Shown here piece by piece: positions 1-7,800 of a stretch of 36,983 nucleotides of DNA. The notes below the pieces were generated by a model. The model was given only the letters and a program-made list of their open reading frames with translations, was not told the DNA's origin and made no database searches. A program made the position numbers and the translations under genes. The number at the start of each line of letters is the position of its first letter. The stretch's first letter is position 1. The DNA is from an uncultured Prevotella sp. (GTDB lineage: Bacteria > Bacteroidota > Bacteroidia > Bacteroidales > Bacteroidaceae), in assembly GCA_945637645.1 (NCBI GenBank), contig CALZDK010000001.1:1-36983 (forward strand), written 5' to 3'.

Positions 1-21
1 ACACATGGGTCCGCCCCTACA
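1..21. repeat. Possible right arm of a REP-like palindrome cut by the window edge
   Basis: The first bases contain gtccgcccctac after acacatggg. This resembles the right half of the intergenic palindromes of the form GTAGGGGCGG...CCGCCCCTAC that I recall from several bacterial genomes. The left arm would lie outside the window, so the palindrome itself cannot be seen. No second copy is visible in the window. From memory and inference only. Confidence 0.3.
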
Positions 22-408
22 ATCGGGAGGTTACGGCACTTCCGAAACTTAAATACATTACTTTTTTTAAAGCATTTTTTTCTATAGTAAACTGAGATTT
101 TCCGTTTACACGAAATAATATGAATAGATTTGCAGGCGAAATCAGCAGTATGGTTGTTTCGGGGGATTTTTGATTAAAAACAAAAAGATACCTCAAAACC
201 AATTTTGACCTGTATTGTAGAAGGCATTAATAAACCTTCAGAAAAAAAAATGGTAGAAATAGAAACCAACTCGACGTTGGATGACTATTATATAGTGTAT
301 AACAATTTAAAACCGGTCGATTAAGGAACGGCCGACAGACAAACAACCTCACCTTCACGGCGAGCGCGCATAAGAGCCGTGAGGCGGGGACAGCTCCGGA
401 GCTTCTGT
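22..408. other. Gene-free left flank, no convincing coding content
   Basis: Short open frames exist on both strands but none has a credible protein or start. Two plus-strand frames are open from the window edge to stops at 49-51 and about 111, so the tail of an upstream gene cannot be excluded. A small inverted repeat (GAAGG at 220-224, CCTTC at 235-239) and a 12-bp palindrome (agctccggagct, 392-403) are present. No clear TTTG/TAnnTTTG promoter was found for the cassette that follows. Confidence 0.5.
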
Positions 409-430
409 TTTGTTCTGTGAAAAGAACAAA
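409..430 (+). promoter_or_regulatory. Hairpin immediately 5' of the first cassette gene
   Basis: An exact 8-bp inverted repeat (tttgttct 409-416, agaacaaa 423-430) with a 6-nt loop ends one base before the ATG at 432. In the mRNA this would place a stem-loop over the translation start region, which could limit initiation. The repeat is read directly; any control role is inference. Confidence 0.35.
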
Positions 431-431
431 C

Positions 432-746
432 ATGGAAGCAAAAGAAAAGAAAGAGCCATCGGCTCTTGAGATTGCCTACAAAGTGGTGATGGGACTCGGC
501 TATACGCATAGCCAGCTCGTAGGAATGGGCCGTGGCGTGAACTACCCTACGCTAAGGCGCATAAGGGATGGTAAGCCTGTGAAGCAATACACAGCCGAAT
601 ACTATCGGTCTCTGTTCGTAGACCTTGTTAATAAGAAGTACGAGCAATGCGTGCGGATGGGCGGCGAAGGAGATAATGACCTTCTGCGAAAGATGCGGCT
701 GATACTGTTGGCAATGACGGGTAACAGTTCTGGTTTTAGTGAGTAG
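432..746 (+). CDS. Putative HTH DNA-binding protein of an accessory cassette
   Basis: A 104-residue protein, taking the ATG at 432 rather than the in-frame GTG at 417, which sits inside the upstream hairpin. The middle part (GYTHSQLVGMGRGVNYPTLRRIRDGK, about residues 22-47, written here only as a landmark of spaced Q, G, P-T and R-I-R-G residues) resembles a Cro/CI-like helix-turn-helix in which the second helix reads NYPTLRRIRDG. No membrane segment or signal peptide. It is the first gene of the cassette and is separated by 87 bp from the DUF3127 gene, which has its own -7 box. A role as cassette regulator is inference; I do not recognise a named family. Confidence 0.6.
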   Translation: MEAKEKKEPSALEIAYKVVMGLGYTHSQLVGMGRGVNYPTLRRIRDGKPVKQYTAEYYRSLFVDLVNKKYEQCVRMGGEGDNDLLRKMRLILLAMTGNSSGFSE

Positions 747-802
747 TGAAAAGATGACGGGGGTGTATTTCACTAACTATTTCACTGCTCACGGAATCGC
801 CT

Positions 803-810
803 TAACTTTG
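803..810 (+). promoter_or_regulatory. Bacteroidetes -7 box (TAACTTTG) before the DUF3127 gene
   Basis: TAACTTTG matches the TAnnTTTG consensus recognised by Bacteroidetes RpoD and lies 23 bp before the ATG at 834. A matching TTTG -33 element is not obvious at 19-21 bp upstream. It suggests the four downstream cassette genes are transcribed separately from the HTH gene. Confidence 0.5.
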
Positions 811-833
811 CATCGAACAAAAAAAAGAAAGAA

Positions 834-1166
834 ATGACAGACAGAAATTTCAAAGTCACCGACATGCTGCCAGTGCAGCAGGGTGAGAGCGAGAGAGGAC
901 CTTGGAGGTCGCAGGACATCATTGTGGAGTCAACAGAGAACGTGCAGTATCCCGACCGGCTGCTGCTCCGCTTCAGCGGAAACGCTGTGGACATGCTTGC
1001 CGAAGTGAAGGTGGGCATGGTGGTGAAGGCTTGGTGGTCGGCAAACGTAAGACAGTTCAAGACCCGCGACGGCAGAGACTGCTTTGCCCAGGAGCTGCGC
1101 TGCTGGAAGATTGAGCCTGTGGCTGCCGAGGTGGAAACCAATGAGAAGGAGGAAAAATTGTTTTAA
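834..1166 (+). CDS. DUF3127 family protein, OB-fold/ssDNA-binding-like
   Basis: A 110-residue protein with the DUF3127 layout: N-terminal strand KVTDMLPVQQGES, then GPWRSQDIIVES, YPDRLLLRFSG, a KVGMVVKAWW segment and a final CFAQELRCWKIEP strand. DUF3127 proteins are small Bacteroidetes proteins with an OB-like fold related to single-stranded DNA-binding proteins. The acidic tail (ETNEKEEKLF) recalls the acidic C-terminal tips of SSB proteins that recruit replication partners, which would fit the primase/ATPase encoded two genes downstream. The family match is from remembered motifs; the interaction is inference. Confidence 0.7.
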   Translation: MTDRNFKVTDMLPVQQGESERGPWRSQDIIVESTENVQYPDRLLLRFSGNAVDMLAEVKVGMVVKAWWSANVRQFKTRDGRDCFAQELRCWKIEPVAAEVETNEKEEKLF

Positions 1167-1268
1167 TTAATCTTGAGTGACGGCGGGCTACGCGGAGAGA
1201 GTTCACGTGAAAAAAATGGCCATACTCTTTTCAAGACGCTCTCTGACACTCGCAAACATTCAAGAAAA

Positions 1269-1640
1269 ATGAAACAAGAAAATTCAATTTTTGCAAAGGA
1301 GGTGAGCCTTCAGGGCTGCGCCTTCATCAACGAGAGTGTCAACTTGTTTTCGTTCGCTCCCGACGATCCTGTGCCCGGACTTGTGCCGCGCTTCCGCAGC
1401 TACGGCACTGCACAGCAGATGACCGACGGAACGTTTGACTTTGTGCCTCATCCGAGAATCAGGGCAAACTCGAAACTGATAAAGAAGTTGGCACACGGCA
1501 GAGCTTCCGAAACGCGCGACGGTGCAATTCAGCTCACGCTGAAAGTGTTTAAGACCGAAGGCGTGAACATCAACGAGACTATTCTGTCCGAGGCAGTTGA
1601 GGCTGCCAAGGCAATACGTGAGTATCAACTTAAACGCTAA
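1269..1640 (+). CDS. Unknown cassette protein, 123 aa
   Basis: The start is placed at ATG 1269. An in-frame TTG at 1173 would add 32 low-complexity polar residues and is less likely. The protein is soluble with no signal peptide and one cysteine. Central residues (TFDFVPHPRIRANSKLIKKL) are basic, and the C-terminal half is probably helical (ILSEAVEAAKAIREYQLKR). I do not recognise the family. It sits 6 bp before the primase/ATPase gene and is probably co-transcribed with it, so an accessory role in replication or nucleic-acid binding is possible but unproven. Confidence 0.6.
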   Translation: MKQENSIFAKEVSLQGCAFINESVNLFSFAPDDPVPGLVPRFRSYGTAQQMTDGTFDFVPHPRIRANSKLIKKLAHGRASETRDGAIQLTLKVFKTEGVNINETILSEAVEAAKAIREYQLKR

Positions 1641-1646
1641 AGGAAT

Positions 1647-3956
1647 ATGAGTGTACACAATATTTATATTAAGGACGGATGCAAGATGATGCATCCGATC
1701 CTTAACCGTGAGGAGTATGTGGCTCTGCGCGACAGCGACGAGAACAGAATGGCGGAGAAGAGCCGTATGGTGCAGATGAATTACTCTTGTCTGCCAAACG
1801 ACGACGGTTCGCTGAAAGGCAGCAAGAGAATGTCCACTACGGTGGGTATGGACGTGGATTTAGCACCCTCCGACTCTCTCAATGGTGAGCAAACGTCGGT
1901 GGAGAACATTCAGACCATCATAGACCATGCCCTTGAGATTAAGGATGAGCTTGGGCTGATGATGCTGGAACGATCGGCAACGAAGGGTCTGCACGTGGTG
2001 TTTCGCCGCCGTCTTGAGCTCTCGCAGGAGGAGAACCTGAAATGGGCATCCAAGTTGCTCGGAGTGGCTTACGACAAGAATGCCAAGGACATTACGAGGG
2101 TGTTTTATACGCCTGCCGATAAGTTGGTGTTCCTGGACGACGAAATCTTTTCGCTGGAAGAGGCTGCCGCATCGCACGAGGGAACTGCTCCATCGCACGA
2201 AGTTGCACCTGCATCGCACGAGGAAACCCGCAGTGAGAAGACTGCTCCTGTCTATGCTTCGAAAGCGTCGCTGAAAGCCTTCGACCTCTGCGTGGAGGCT
2301 GCAGGACTAAATGCCGACAAACTGGACGTTTGGGGCGATCACAACTGGCACAACAACCTTATGGCGGTGCTTTCGGTGGGTCTGCCAAAGCTCATGAGCA
2401 AGGAGCAACTCCTTGCCGTGGTTAAGGAGCGGCTGAGGAACTATGGCGAGACGGCGGACTGCAGGAAACTGATAGACTATTTCTACGAGAAATACACTGC
2501 CGACAAGGGTTTTATGCCCGTTACTCTGCGCAACATCAACGCCACGGCGCAGAATATGGCAAACTGTGAGGAAAACGAAGACGACAAGGAACTGAAAGAA
2601 CTGACAGCCGGATGGCAACCGCCCAAGCTGCCAAATAAGATACCGCGGCTGATGAAGCTGCTTGCGGGAAACTACGACCCACGTTTCCGTGAGATGCTGA
2701 TGCTTTCGGCATTGCCTGTGTTGTCTGCCCACGCCAGCCGTTTCCGTGCCACCTACTTGAACGGAAGGGTAATAGGACCTCAGCAGTATGTGGCTGTGAT
2801 TGGTTCCAGCGGATCAGGAAAAGGCAACTGCACCGCACTATACAACGAGATGGTGAGCTATACGTTGCAACAAAACGACGAACAGGAATGGCAGAAAGTG
2901 AAGGAGAACGCCGAGCTGCGCGACAAGAAGGCAAACGCCAAGGAGCGTCCGCCAAAATATCACCCCAAACTGCGCCTGTTTGAGACAACGTCGAAGTCGT
3001 CGATACTGGAGCTTCAGACCAATCTCGGACCCAACGGAATGTTGCTTGGACATTTTTCGGAGGTTGACGGACTGTCGAGTTCCGCGCGCGCTGCCTATTC
3101 CGACATCAGTGTGCTCTTAAGAAAAGGCTGGGACATGGATGTGCAGCGGCAGTACTATATGAGCGACTCCACTTGTAACACCTACACACAGATGAGCATC
3201 TCTTTGCTCATGGCAGGAACGCCGAAGGCAATGCTGGAGCGCATGTTCAGCGACAACAACTGTGAGGGAGGACTGATGCAGCGCTGCATTCCGGTATTGG
3301 TTCCAAAGACAAAGCGTGCTTTTCGTCCGCCACGCCAGAATTACCTGTCGGAGGAAGAGAAGAAGGAGCGCGACCAACTCATCATCAAGCTCTACCAGAA
3401 AGACCTTGCCTTGGGAGAAGGTACGCAGCTGCTTGACACACCGATGACAAACCGGGCAATAGGACAATGGTTTGACGAATTGGAGGAACGCTACAACGAC
3501 GGACTTCTTTCTGAGGCAGAAGCCGACCTCTCCCACCGCTGCGGCGAGATTATGCTCAGGGCTGCCATACCGCTTGTTGCCCTCTATGGGGAAGAGACAA
3601 AGGAGATTGTGGATTTCTGCCGATGGGTGGGCGAGACAGCCCACTACTCCATGTGCCGCATCTTCGGTCACAGAGTGCAAAACAACATTGCCCACGCCAA
3701 CGAGTTGCTTGCCGAACGCCTTGACTCACGCAAGACCGCCGAGCCTTTGCTCAACAAGATGCCAATGGTGTTCACCATAAAGCAGTTCAAGGAAATGCGA
3801 GAGAAGGAAGGTCAGAGTCCTGAGGTGAGGATGCTGCTGAGCCGTTACTGCAAAAACGGGAAACTGGAACGCGTCGGGCGTGGTGTCTATCGAAAGTTGG
3901 AACCTGAGGAAAGTAAATGTAACATAGTAACTGATACAAAACTGACAGACCAATGA
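1647..3956 (+). CDS. BT4734-like primase domain fused to DUF3987 ATPase
   Basis: A 769-residue multidomain protein. Residues about 45-165 match the BT4734/VirE-type N-terminal domain, related to archaeo-eukaryotic primase folds, with an acidic MDVD motif at 68-71 and a KGLHVVFR motif (His116) as likely active-site parts. A linker at about 172-195 carries three ASHE/PSHE units. A helical domain follows (about 200-305). From about 325 the DUF3987 region holds a Walker A GSSGSGKG at 386-393 and an acidic segment HFSEVDGLS. The C-terminus (FTIKQFKEMREKEG...GKLERVGRGVYRKL) looks like a winged helix. Primase/helicase activity is inferred from the families. The stop overlaps the next ATG (ATGA at 3953-3956), indicating translational coupling. 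Confidence 0.8.
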   Translation: MSVHNIYIKDGCKMMHPILNREEYVALRDSDENRMAEKSRMVQMNYSCLPNDDGSLKGSKRMSTTVGMDVDLAPSDSLNGEQTSVENIQTIIDHALEIKDELGLMMLERSATKGLHVVFRRRLELSQEENLKWASKLLGVAYDKNAKDITRVFYTPADKLVFLDDEIFSLEEAAASHEGTAPSHEVAPASHEETRSEKTAPVYASKASLKAFDLCVEAAGLNADKLDVWGDHNWHNNLMAVLSVGLPKLMSKEQLLAVVKERLRNYGETADCRKLIDYFYEKYTADKGFMPVTLRNINATAQNMANCEENEDDKELKELTAGWQPPKLPNKIPRLMKLLAGNYDPRFREMLMLSALPVLSAHASRFRATYLNGRVIGPQQYVAVIGSSGSGKGNCTALYNEMVSYTLQQNDEQEWQKVKENAELRDKKANAKERPPKYHPKLRLFETTSKSSILELQTNLGPNGMLLGHFSEVDGLSSSARAAYSDISVLLRKGWDMDVQRQYYMSDSTCNTYTQMSISLLMAGTPKAMLERMFSDNNCEGGLMQRCIPVLVPKTKRAFRPPRQNYLSEEEKKERDQLIIKLYQKDLALGEGTQLLDTPMTNRAIGQWFDELEERYNDGLLSEAEADLSHRCGEIMLRAAIPLVALYGEETKEIVDFCRWVGETAHYSMCRIFGHRVQNNIAHANELLAERLDSRKTAEPLLNKMPMVFTIKQFKEMREKEGQSPEVRMLLSRYCKNGKLERVGRGVYRKLEPEESKCNIVTDTKLTDQ
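2170..2221 (+). repeat. In-frame 21-bp tandem repeat encoding the primase-ATPase linker
   Basis: The decamer catcgcacga occurs at 2170, 2191 and 2212, exactly 21 bp apart, giving three heptapeptide units built around (A/P)SHE. Because the period is a multiple of three, copy-number change would lengthen or shorten the linker without a frameshift. Confidence 0.8.
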
Positions 3957-4504
3957 AGATACTTTTAAGGCGCATCTACCTGAGAGAGAACTTCACCGTA
4001 GGCTGTCTGCAGGTGATTCTTAGCGGGAAATACGAGAGTGAATACATAGCATTGTCCACACTTAAGCCCCACCTTAACGGTGGGCTGTGGACAACGCTTG
4101 CCGACACCATTGAGCCTCGTGCCATAGCTTGGGAAGACAAGCCTCTGATTGGCCAGAAACGTGAGGAACGCATTGCAGGACTGACGGCAATAGCCGAAGG
4201 CACTTACCGGGTCACGTTGCGCGACTCGAAGACCTACAAACGCAAGATGCCAACACTCGTAGGAGTGCCTGAGTTCAGGAACATTGTGTTGCGTACGGGG
4301 AAGAACGTGAGACAGACAAGGGGCGAGATACTTGTGGGCAGGCTTGCTCCTTCTGCTGAAGGTCATCCGGCTGACAACCCTCTGTTGGAAGAGTCGCGCA
4401 AGATTTTTAATCTTCTGTTCAATATCATAGAGGAGGCAATGGACTACGGCGAGAAGGTGAGTATAGAGGTGAGCAGTCCAAAGGGCTGGACTTATCCCTC
4501 TTAG
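3953..4504 (+). CDS. DUF5675-like family protein
   Basis: A 183-residue protein with the DUF5675 pattern: LLRRIYLRENFTVGCLQV at the start, GTYRVTL in the middle, then KMPTLVGVPEFRNIVLRTGKNVRQTRGEILVGR, matching the family's P-x-L...V..F..I.iH.GN....t.GcilvG core. Here the usual His-Gly is replaced by Arg-Thr-Gly, and the N-terminal region between the first strand and the GTY motif is long, so it may be a divergent member. DUF5675 is commonly found at the ends of phage and integrated-element modules in Bacteroidetes; its biochemical role is not established. Its start overlaps the stop of the primase/ATPase gene. Confidence 0.65.
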   Translation: MKILLRRIYLRENFTVGCLQVILSGKYESEYIALSTLKPHLNGGLWTTLADTIEPRAIAWEDKPLIGQKREERIAGLTAIAEGTYRVTLRDSKTYKRKMPTLVGVPEFRNIVLRTGKNVRQTRGEILVGRLAPSAEGHPADNPLLEESRKIFNLLFNIIEEAMDYGEKVSIEVSSPKGWTYPS

Positions 4505-4563
4505 TTCAAATTGGTATAGCCCAGCTCCGCCGACACTCGTGAGCAGTGGGGGAGGGGAAACGA

Positions 4564-4604
4564 GAAAACCGCAAGCCCTTATTTGAGTGGAACTTGCGGT
4601 TTTC
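4564..4604. terminator. Bidirectional hairpin terminator between the cassette and tRNA-Cys
   Basis: A perfect 12-bp inverted repeat (gaaaaccgcaag 4564-4575, cttgcggttttc 4593-4604) with a 17-nt loop. It lies 59 bp after the DUF5675-like gene and 7 bp beyond the tRNA-Cys 3' end, so it can end transcription arriving from either side. Confidence 0.75.
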
Positions 4605-4610
4605 GCTTTG

Positions 4611-4681
4611 AGGTACCTAGCAGAGTCGAACTGCTCTACACGGTTTTGCAGACCGTTACCTAACCGATCGGCCAAGGTACC
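4611..4681 (-). tRNA. tRNA-Cys (GCA)
   Basis: Read on the minus strand, the gene starts GGTACCT and ends AGGTACC plus discriminator T, a perfect 7-bp acceptor stem. The anticodon loop is CTGCAAA (anticodon GCA). The T arm is AGCAG-TTCGACT-CTGCT. U73 is the known identity determinant for cysteine. CCA is not encoded. Length is 71 nt. It has its own promoter upstream (TACCTTTG) and a hairpin terminator just past the 3' end, which faces the accessory cassette. Confidence 0.95.
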
Positions 4682-4699
4682 ATTGCTCATTTGCGGGTG

Positions 4700-4731
4700 C
4701 AAAGGTACTGCTTTTTTTTCGTTCCACCAAA
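4700..4731 (-). promoter_or_regulatory. Promoter of tRNA-Cys
   Basis: On the minus strand TTTG (4728-4731) and TACCTTTG (4700-4707) are separated by 20 bp, a full match to the Bacteroidetes housekeeping promoter. The tRNA begins at 4681, 19 bp downstream of the -7 box. Confidence 0.8.
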
Positions 4732-4794
4732 CTTTTCTCCGTTTTTTTTCGTTTAATAATGAAAAAAGATGGGTAAAGAGGGTGAAGACAAGAG

Positions 4795-4853
4795 AAAAGA
4801 GGCAGCTGCGGGGGAAATGCTCCGGGGGTGGAGTCGTGCAGCTACCTCTTTTT
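4795..4853. terminator. Hairpin terminator after carB (bidirectional)
   Basis: The arms 4795-4809 and 4838-4852 are complementary over 15 bp with a single C-A mismatch and a 28-nt loop. On the minus strand it follows the carB stop by about 20 bp and ends in a CTCTTTTCTCTT tract. On the plus strand it is followed by seven T residues. It separates carB from the tRNA promoter. Confidence 0.65.
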
Positions 4854-4874
4854 TTGCTTCATGCCTTGCAGGGG

Positions 4875-7800
4875 CTATGCGTTATACTCCTGCCATGACT
4901 TTATCTTTATGTCGTCGAGCGACATTGAGCAGAACGCCTCTATGAATGCCTTGGCGAGGCGGACGTTGGTCATGAGCGGAATGTTGTGGTCGATGGCTCC
5001 ACGGCGTATGCGGTAGCCGTTGGTCAACTCGCGCTTTGTCTGGTTTTTCGGCACGTTGATGATGAGGTCGAACTTGTGGTTGGCAATCATGTCCATCACC
5101 TTGTTGTCGCCGTCCTCGTCGGGCCATGACACTGCTGTGGATTTCACTCCGTTCTCCTGAAGGAACTTTGCCGTTCCCTCTGTTGCGAAGATGTTGTAGC
5201 CAGCCTTTGCCAACCGTGTGATTGGTTCGAGGAGGTCCACCTTGCCTTTCAGTCCGCCTGAGGAGACGAGGATGTTGCGGCGCGGAATGTTGTAGCCTGT
5301 GGCTATCATGGCGTTGAGGAGAGCCTCGTTGAAGTCGTCGCCGAGACATCCCACTTCTCCTGTGGAGCTCATGTCCACTCCGAGCACGGGGTCGGCATTC
5401 TGCAGACGGGCGAATGAGAACTGCGACGCCTTGACGCCTATGCGGTCGATGTCGAACTCGCTCTTTGAAGGACGCTCGTATGGTGCGTCGAGCATGATGC
5501 GTGTGGCGGTGTCGATGAGGTTGCGCTTTAGAATCTTGCTCACGAAGGGGAAGGAACGCGAGGCGCGGAGGTTGCACTCGATGACCTTGATGTCGCTGCC
5601 CTTGGCAAGATACTGAATGTTGAACGGTCCGCTGATGTTTAGCTCCTTGGCTATGCGTCGCGATATTTTCTTTATGCGGCGTATGGTGGAGAAATAGATG
5701 TTTTGAGCGGGGAAGACCATGGTGGCGTCGCCTGAGTGCACTCCGGCATACTCTATGTGCTCGGAAATGGCATACTCTATCACCTCACCCTTGTCTGCCA
5801 CGGCGTCGAACTCTATCTCCTTGGTGTCTTGCATAAACTGCGAAACGACCACAGGGAAGTCTTTGCTCACCTCTGTTGCCATCTGCAGGAAGCGCTCCAG
5901 TTCGTCGTAGCTGTAGCAGACGTTCATGGCTGCTCCGGAGAGCACGTATGACGGACGCACGAGCACGGGGAAGCCCACCTGTGCAACAAACTCCTTGATG
6001 TCGTCGAAGGAGGTGAGGGCTCGCCACGCTGGCTGGTCGATGCCGAGGCGGTCGAGCATGGCAGAGAACTTGTCGCGGTTTTCGGCGCGGTCGATGTCGG
6101 TGGGCGATGTGCCGAGGATGGGCACTCCGTAGTTGTGGAGACGCATGGCGAGGTTGTTTGGTATCTGTCCGCCCATGCTTATGATCACTCCTCGCGGCTG
6201 CTCAAGGTCGATGATGTCGAGAACACGCTCTAACGAGAGCTCGTCGAAATAGAGGCGGTCGCACATGTCGTAGTCGGTAGATACGGTCTCGGGGTTGTAG
6301 TTTATCATTATCGACTTGTAGCCGAGCTTTCGTGCGGTGTTTACGGCGTTCACCGAACACCAGTCGAATTCCACCGACGAACCGATTCGATAAGCTCCTG
6401 ATCCAAGCACAACTACAGACTTTTGGTTCTTGTAGAAGTCGATGTCTGAATCCTCCACGGCGTAGGTCATGTAGAGATAGTTGGTGAGCTCTGGATGTTC
6501 GCTTGCCACGGTGTTGATGCGCTTCACGGCAGGCACTATTCCCTTTGCTTTGCGGTGGCGTCTCACCTGTGCGTTCTCCTTCTCCATGTTGCCTGATTTT
6601 GGCTTTAGCACGAAGCGGCTTATCTGGAAGTCGGAGAATCCTGCGATTTTCGCCTCTTTGAGCAGCTCGTCGGGCAGTTCGTCGAGGTTGTCGTATTTCT
6701 GCAGCTCGTGTTTGAGGTCCACGATGTGTTTCAGTCGCTCTAAGAACCACACGTCAATCTTTGTCAGTTCCTCAATGCGCTCAATGGTGTAGCCCTCTTC
6801 GAGAGCCTGTGCTATTGCGAAGATGCGGAGGTCGGTGGGATTCTGCAGCTCGTTTTCGAGGTCGTCGAAGCGTGTGTGGTCGTTGCCCACGAATCCGTGC
6901 ATTCCCTGTCCAATCATTCTGAGTCCCTTTTGTATCATTTCCTCGAATGAACGTCCGATAGCCATTATCTCTCCCACAGACTTCATGGAAGAACCGATGA
7001 GTCGGCTCACGCCTGCAAACTTGGTGAGGTCCCAACGTGGAATCTTGCATATCATGTAGTCGAGCTGTGGTGCCACGTAGGCAGAGTTAGGTGTCCCCAT
7101 TTCGCCTATCTGGTCGAGGGTGTAGCCTAATGCTATCTTAGCAGCCACGAATGCCAACGGATAGCCTGTTGCCTTGGAGGCGAGGGCAGAGGAGCGGCTG
7201 AGTCGTGCGTTAACCTCAATGATGCGGTAGTCGTTGGTCTGTGCGTTGAAGGCGAACTGGATGTTACACTCGCCCACGATGCCGAGATGGCGAACGCAGT
7301 CGATGGAAATCTCCTGCAGCATCTTCACCTGTTCGTCGGTGAGCGAGCATGTTGGAGCCACCACTATTGATTCTCCCGTATGGATGCCGAGAGGGTCGAA
7401 ATTCTCCATCGAGGCAACGGTGAAGCAATGGTCGTTGGCATCGCGAATAACCTCAAACTCAATCTCTTTCCAACCTTTGAGCGACTCCTCCACGAGTATT
7501 TGCGGAGCGAAGGTGAAGGCGCTTCCTGCCAGTTCCTTAAACTGTTCCTCGTCGCGGCAGATGCCCGATCCGAGTCCGCCGAGGGCGTAGGCCGAGCGAA
7601 TCATTATAGGGAAGCCTATGCGGTGTGCTGCAGCCAACGCGTCGTCCATGTTCTCCACTGCCTGACTGACAGGAGTCTTCAGGTTCTTCTCGTCGAGCTT
7701 GCGCACAAAGAGGTCGCGGTCCTCGGTGTTCATTATAGCCTCCACGGAAGTGCCGAGCACCTCAACGCCAAACTCGCTCAGCGTGCCGTTGGTGTAGAGT

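Larger units (their letters stand above)
432..4504 (+). mobile_element. Candidate integrated accessory cassette (HTH, OB-fold, primase/ATPase, DUF5675) beside tRNA-Cys
   Basis: Five consecutive plus-strand genes include a predicted DNA-binding protein, an ssDNA-binding-like DUF3127 protein, a large primase-like/ATPase fusion and a DUF5675-like protein. These families recur together or singly in Bacteroidetes mobile elements and accessory islands. The block ends about 100 bp from the 3' end of a tRNA-Cys gene, a typical integration position. No integrase, transposase, relaxase or duplicated tRNA 3' end is visible, so the mobile assignment is inference; the left boundary is probably outside the window or undetectable. 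Confidence 0.4.

Noticed and set aside
220..239. GAAGG/CCTTC hairpin followed by an A run
   Set aside because: The stem is only 5 bp and the A run would give no U tail on the plus strand; on the minus strand the T run precedes the stem, so it is not a terminator.
1173..1268. Upstream TTG extension of the 123-aa cassette protein
   Set aside because: Polar low-complexity residues and a rare start codon; the ATG at 1269 gives a compact protein.
3965..4702. Minus-strand open frame of 245 codons
   Set aside because: It is antisense to the DUF5675-like gene and runs through the terminator and the tRNA-Cys gene, so it cannot be a normal coding sequence.
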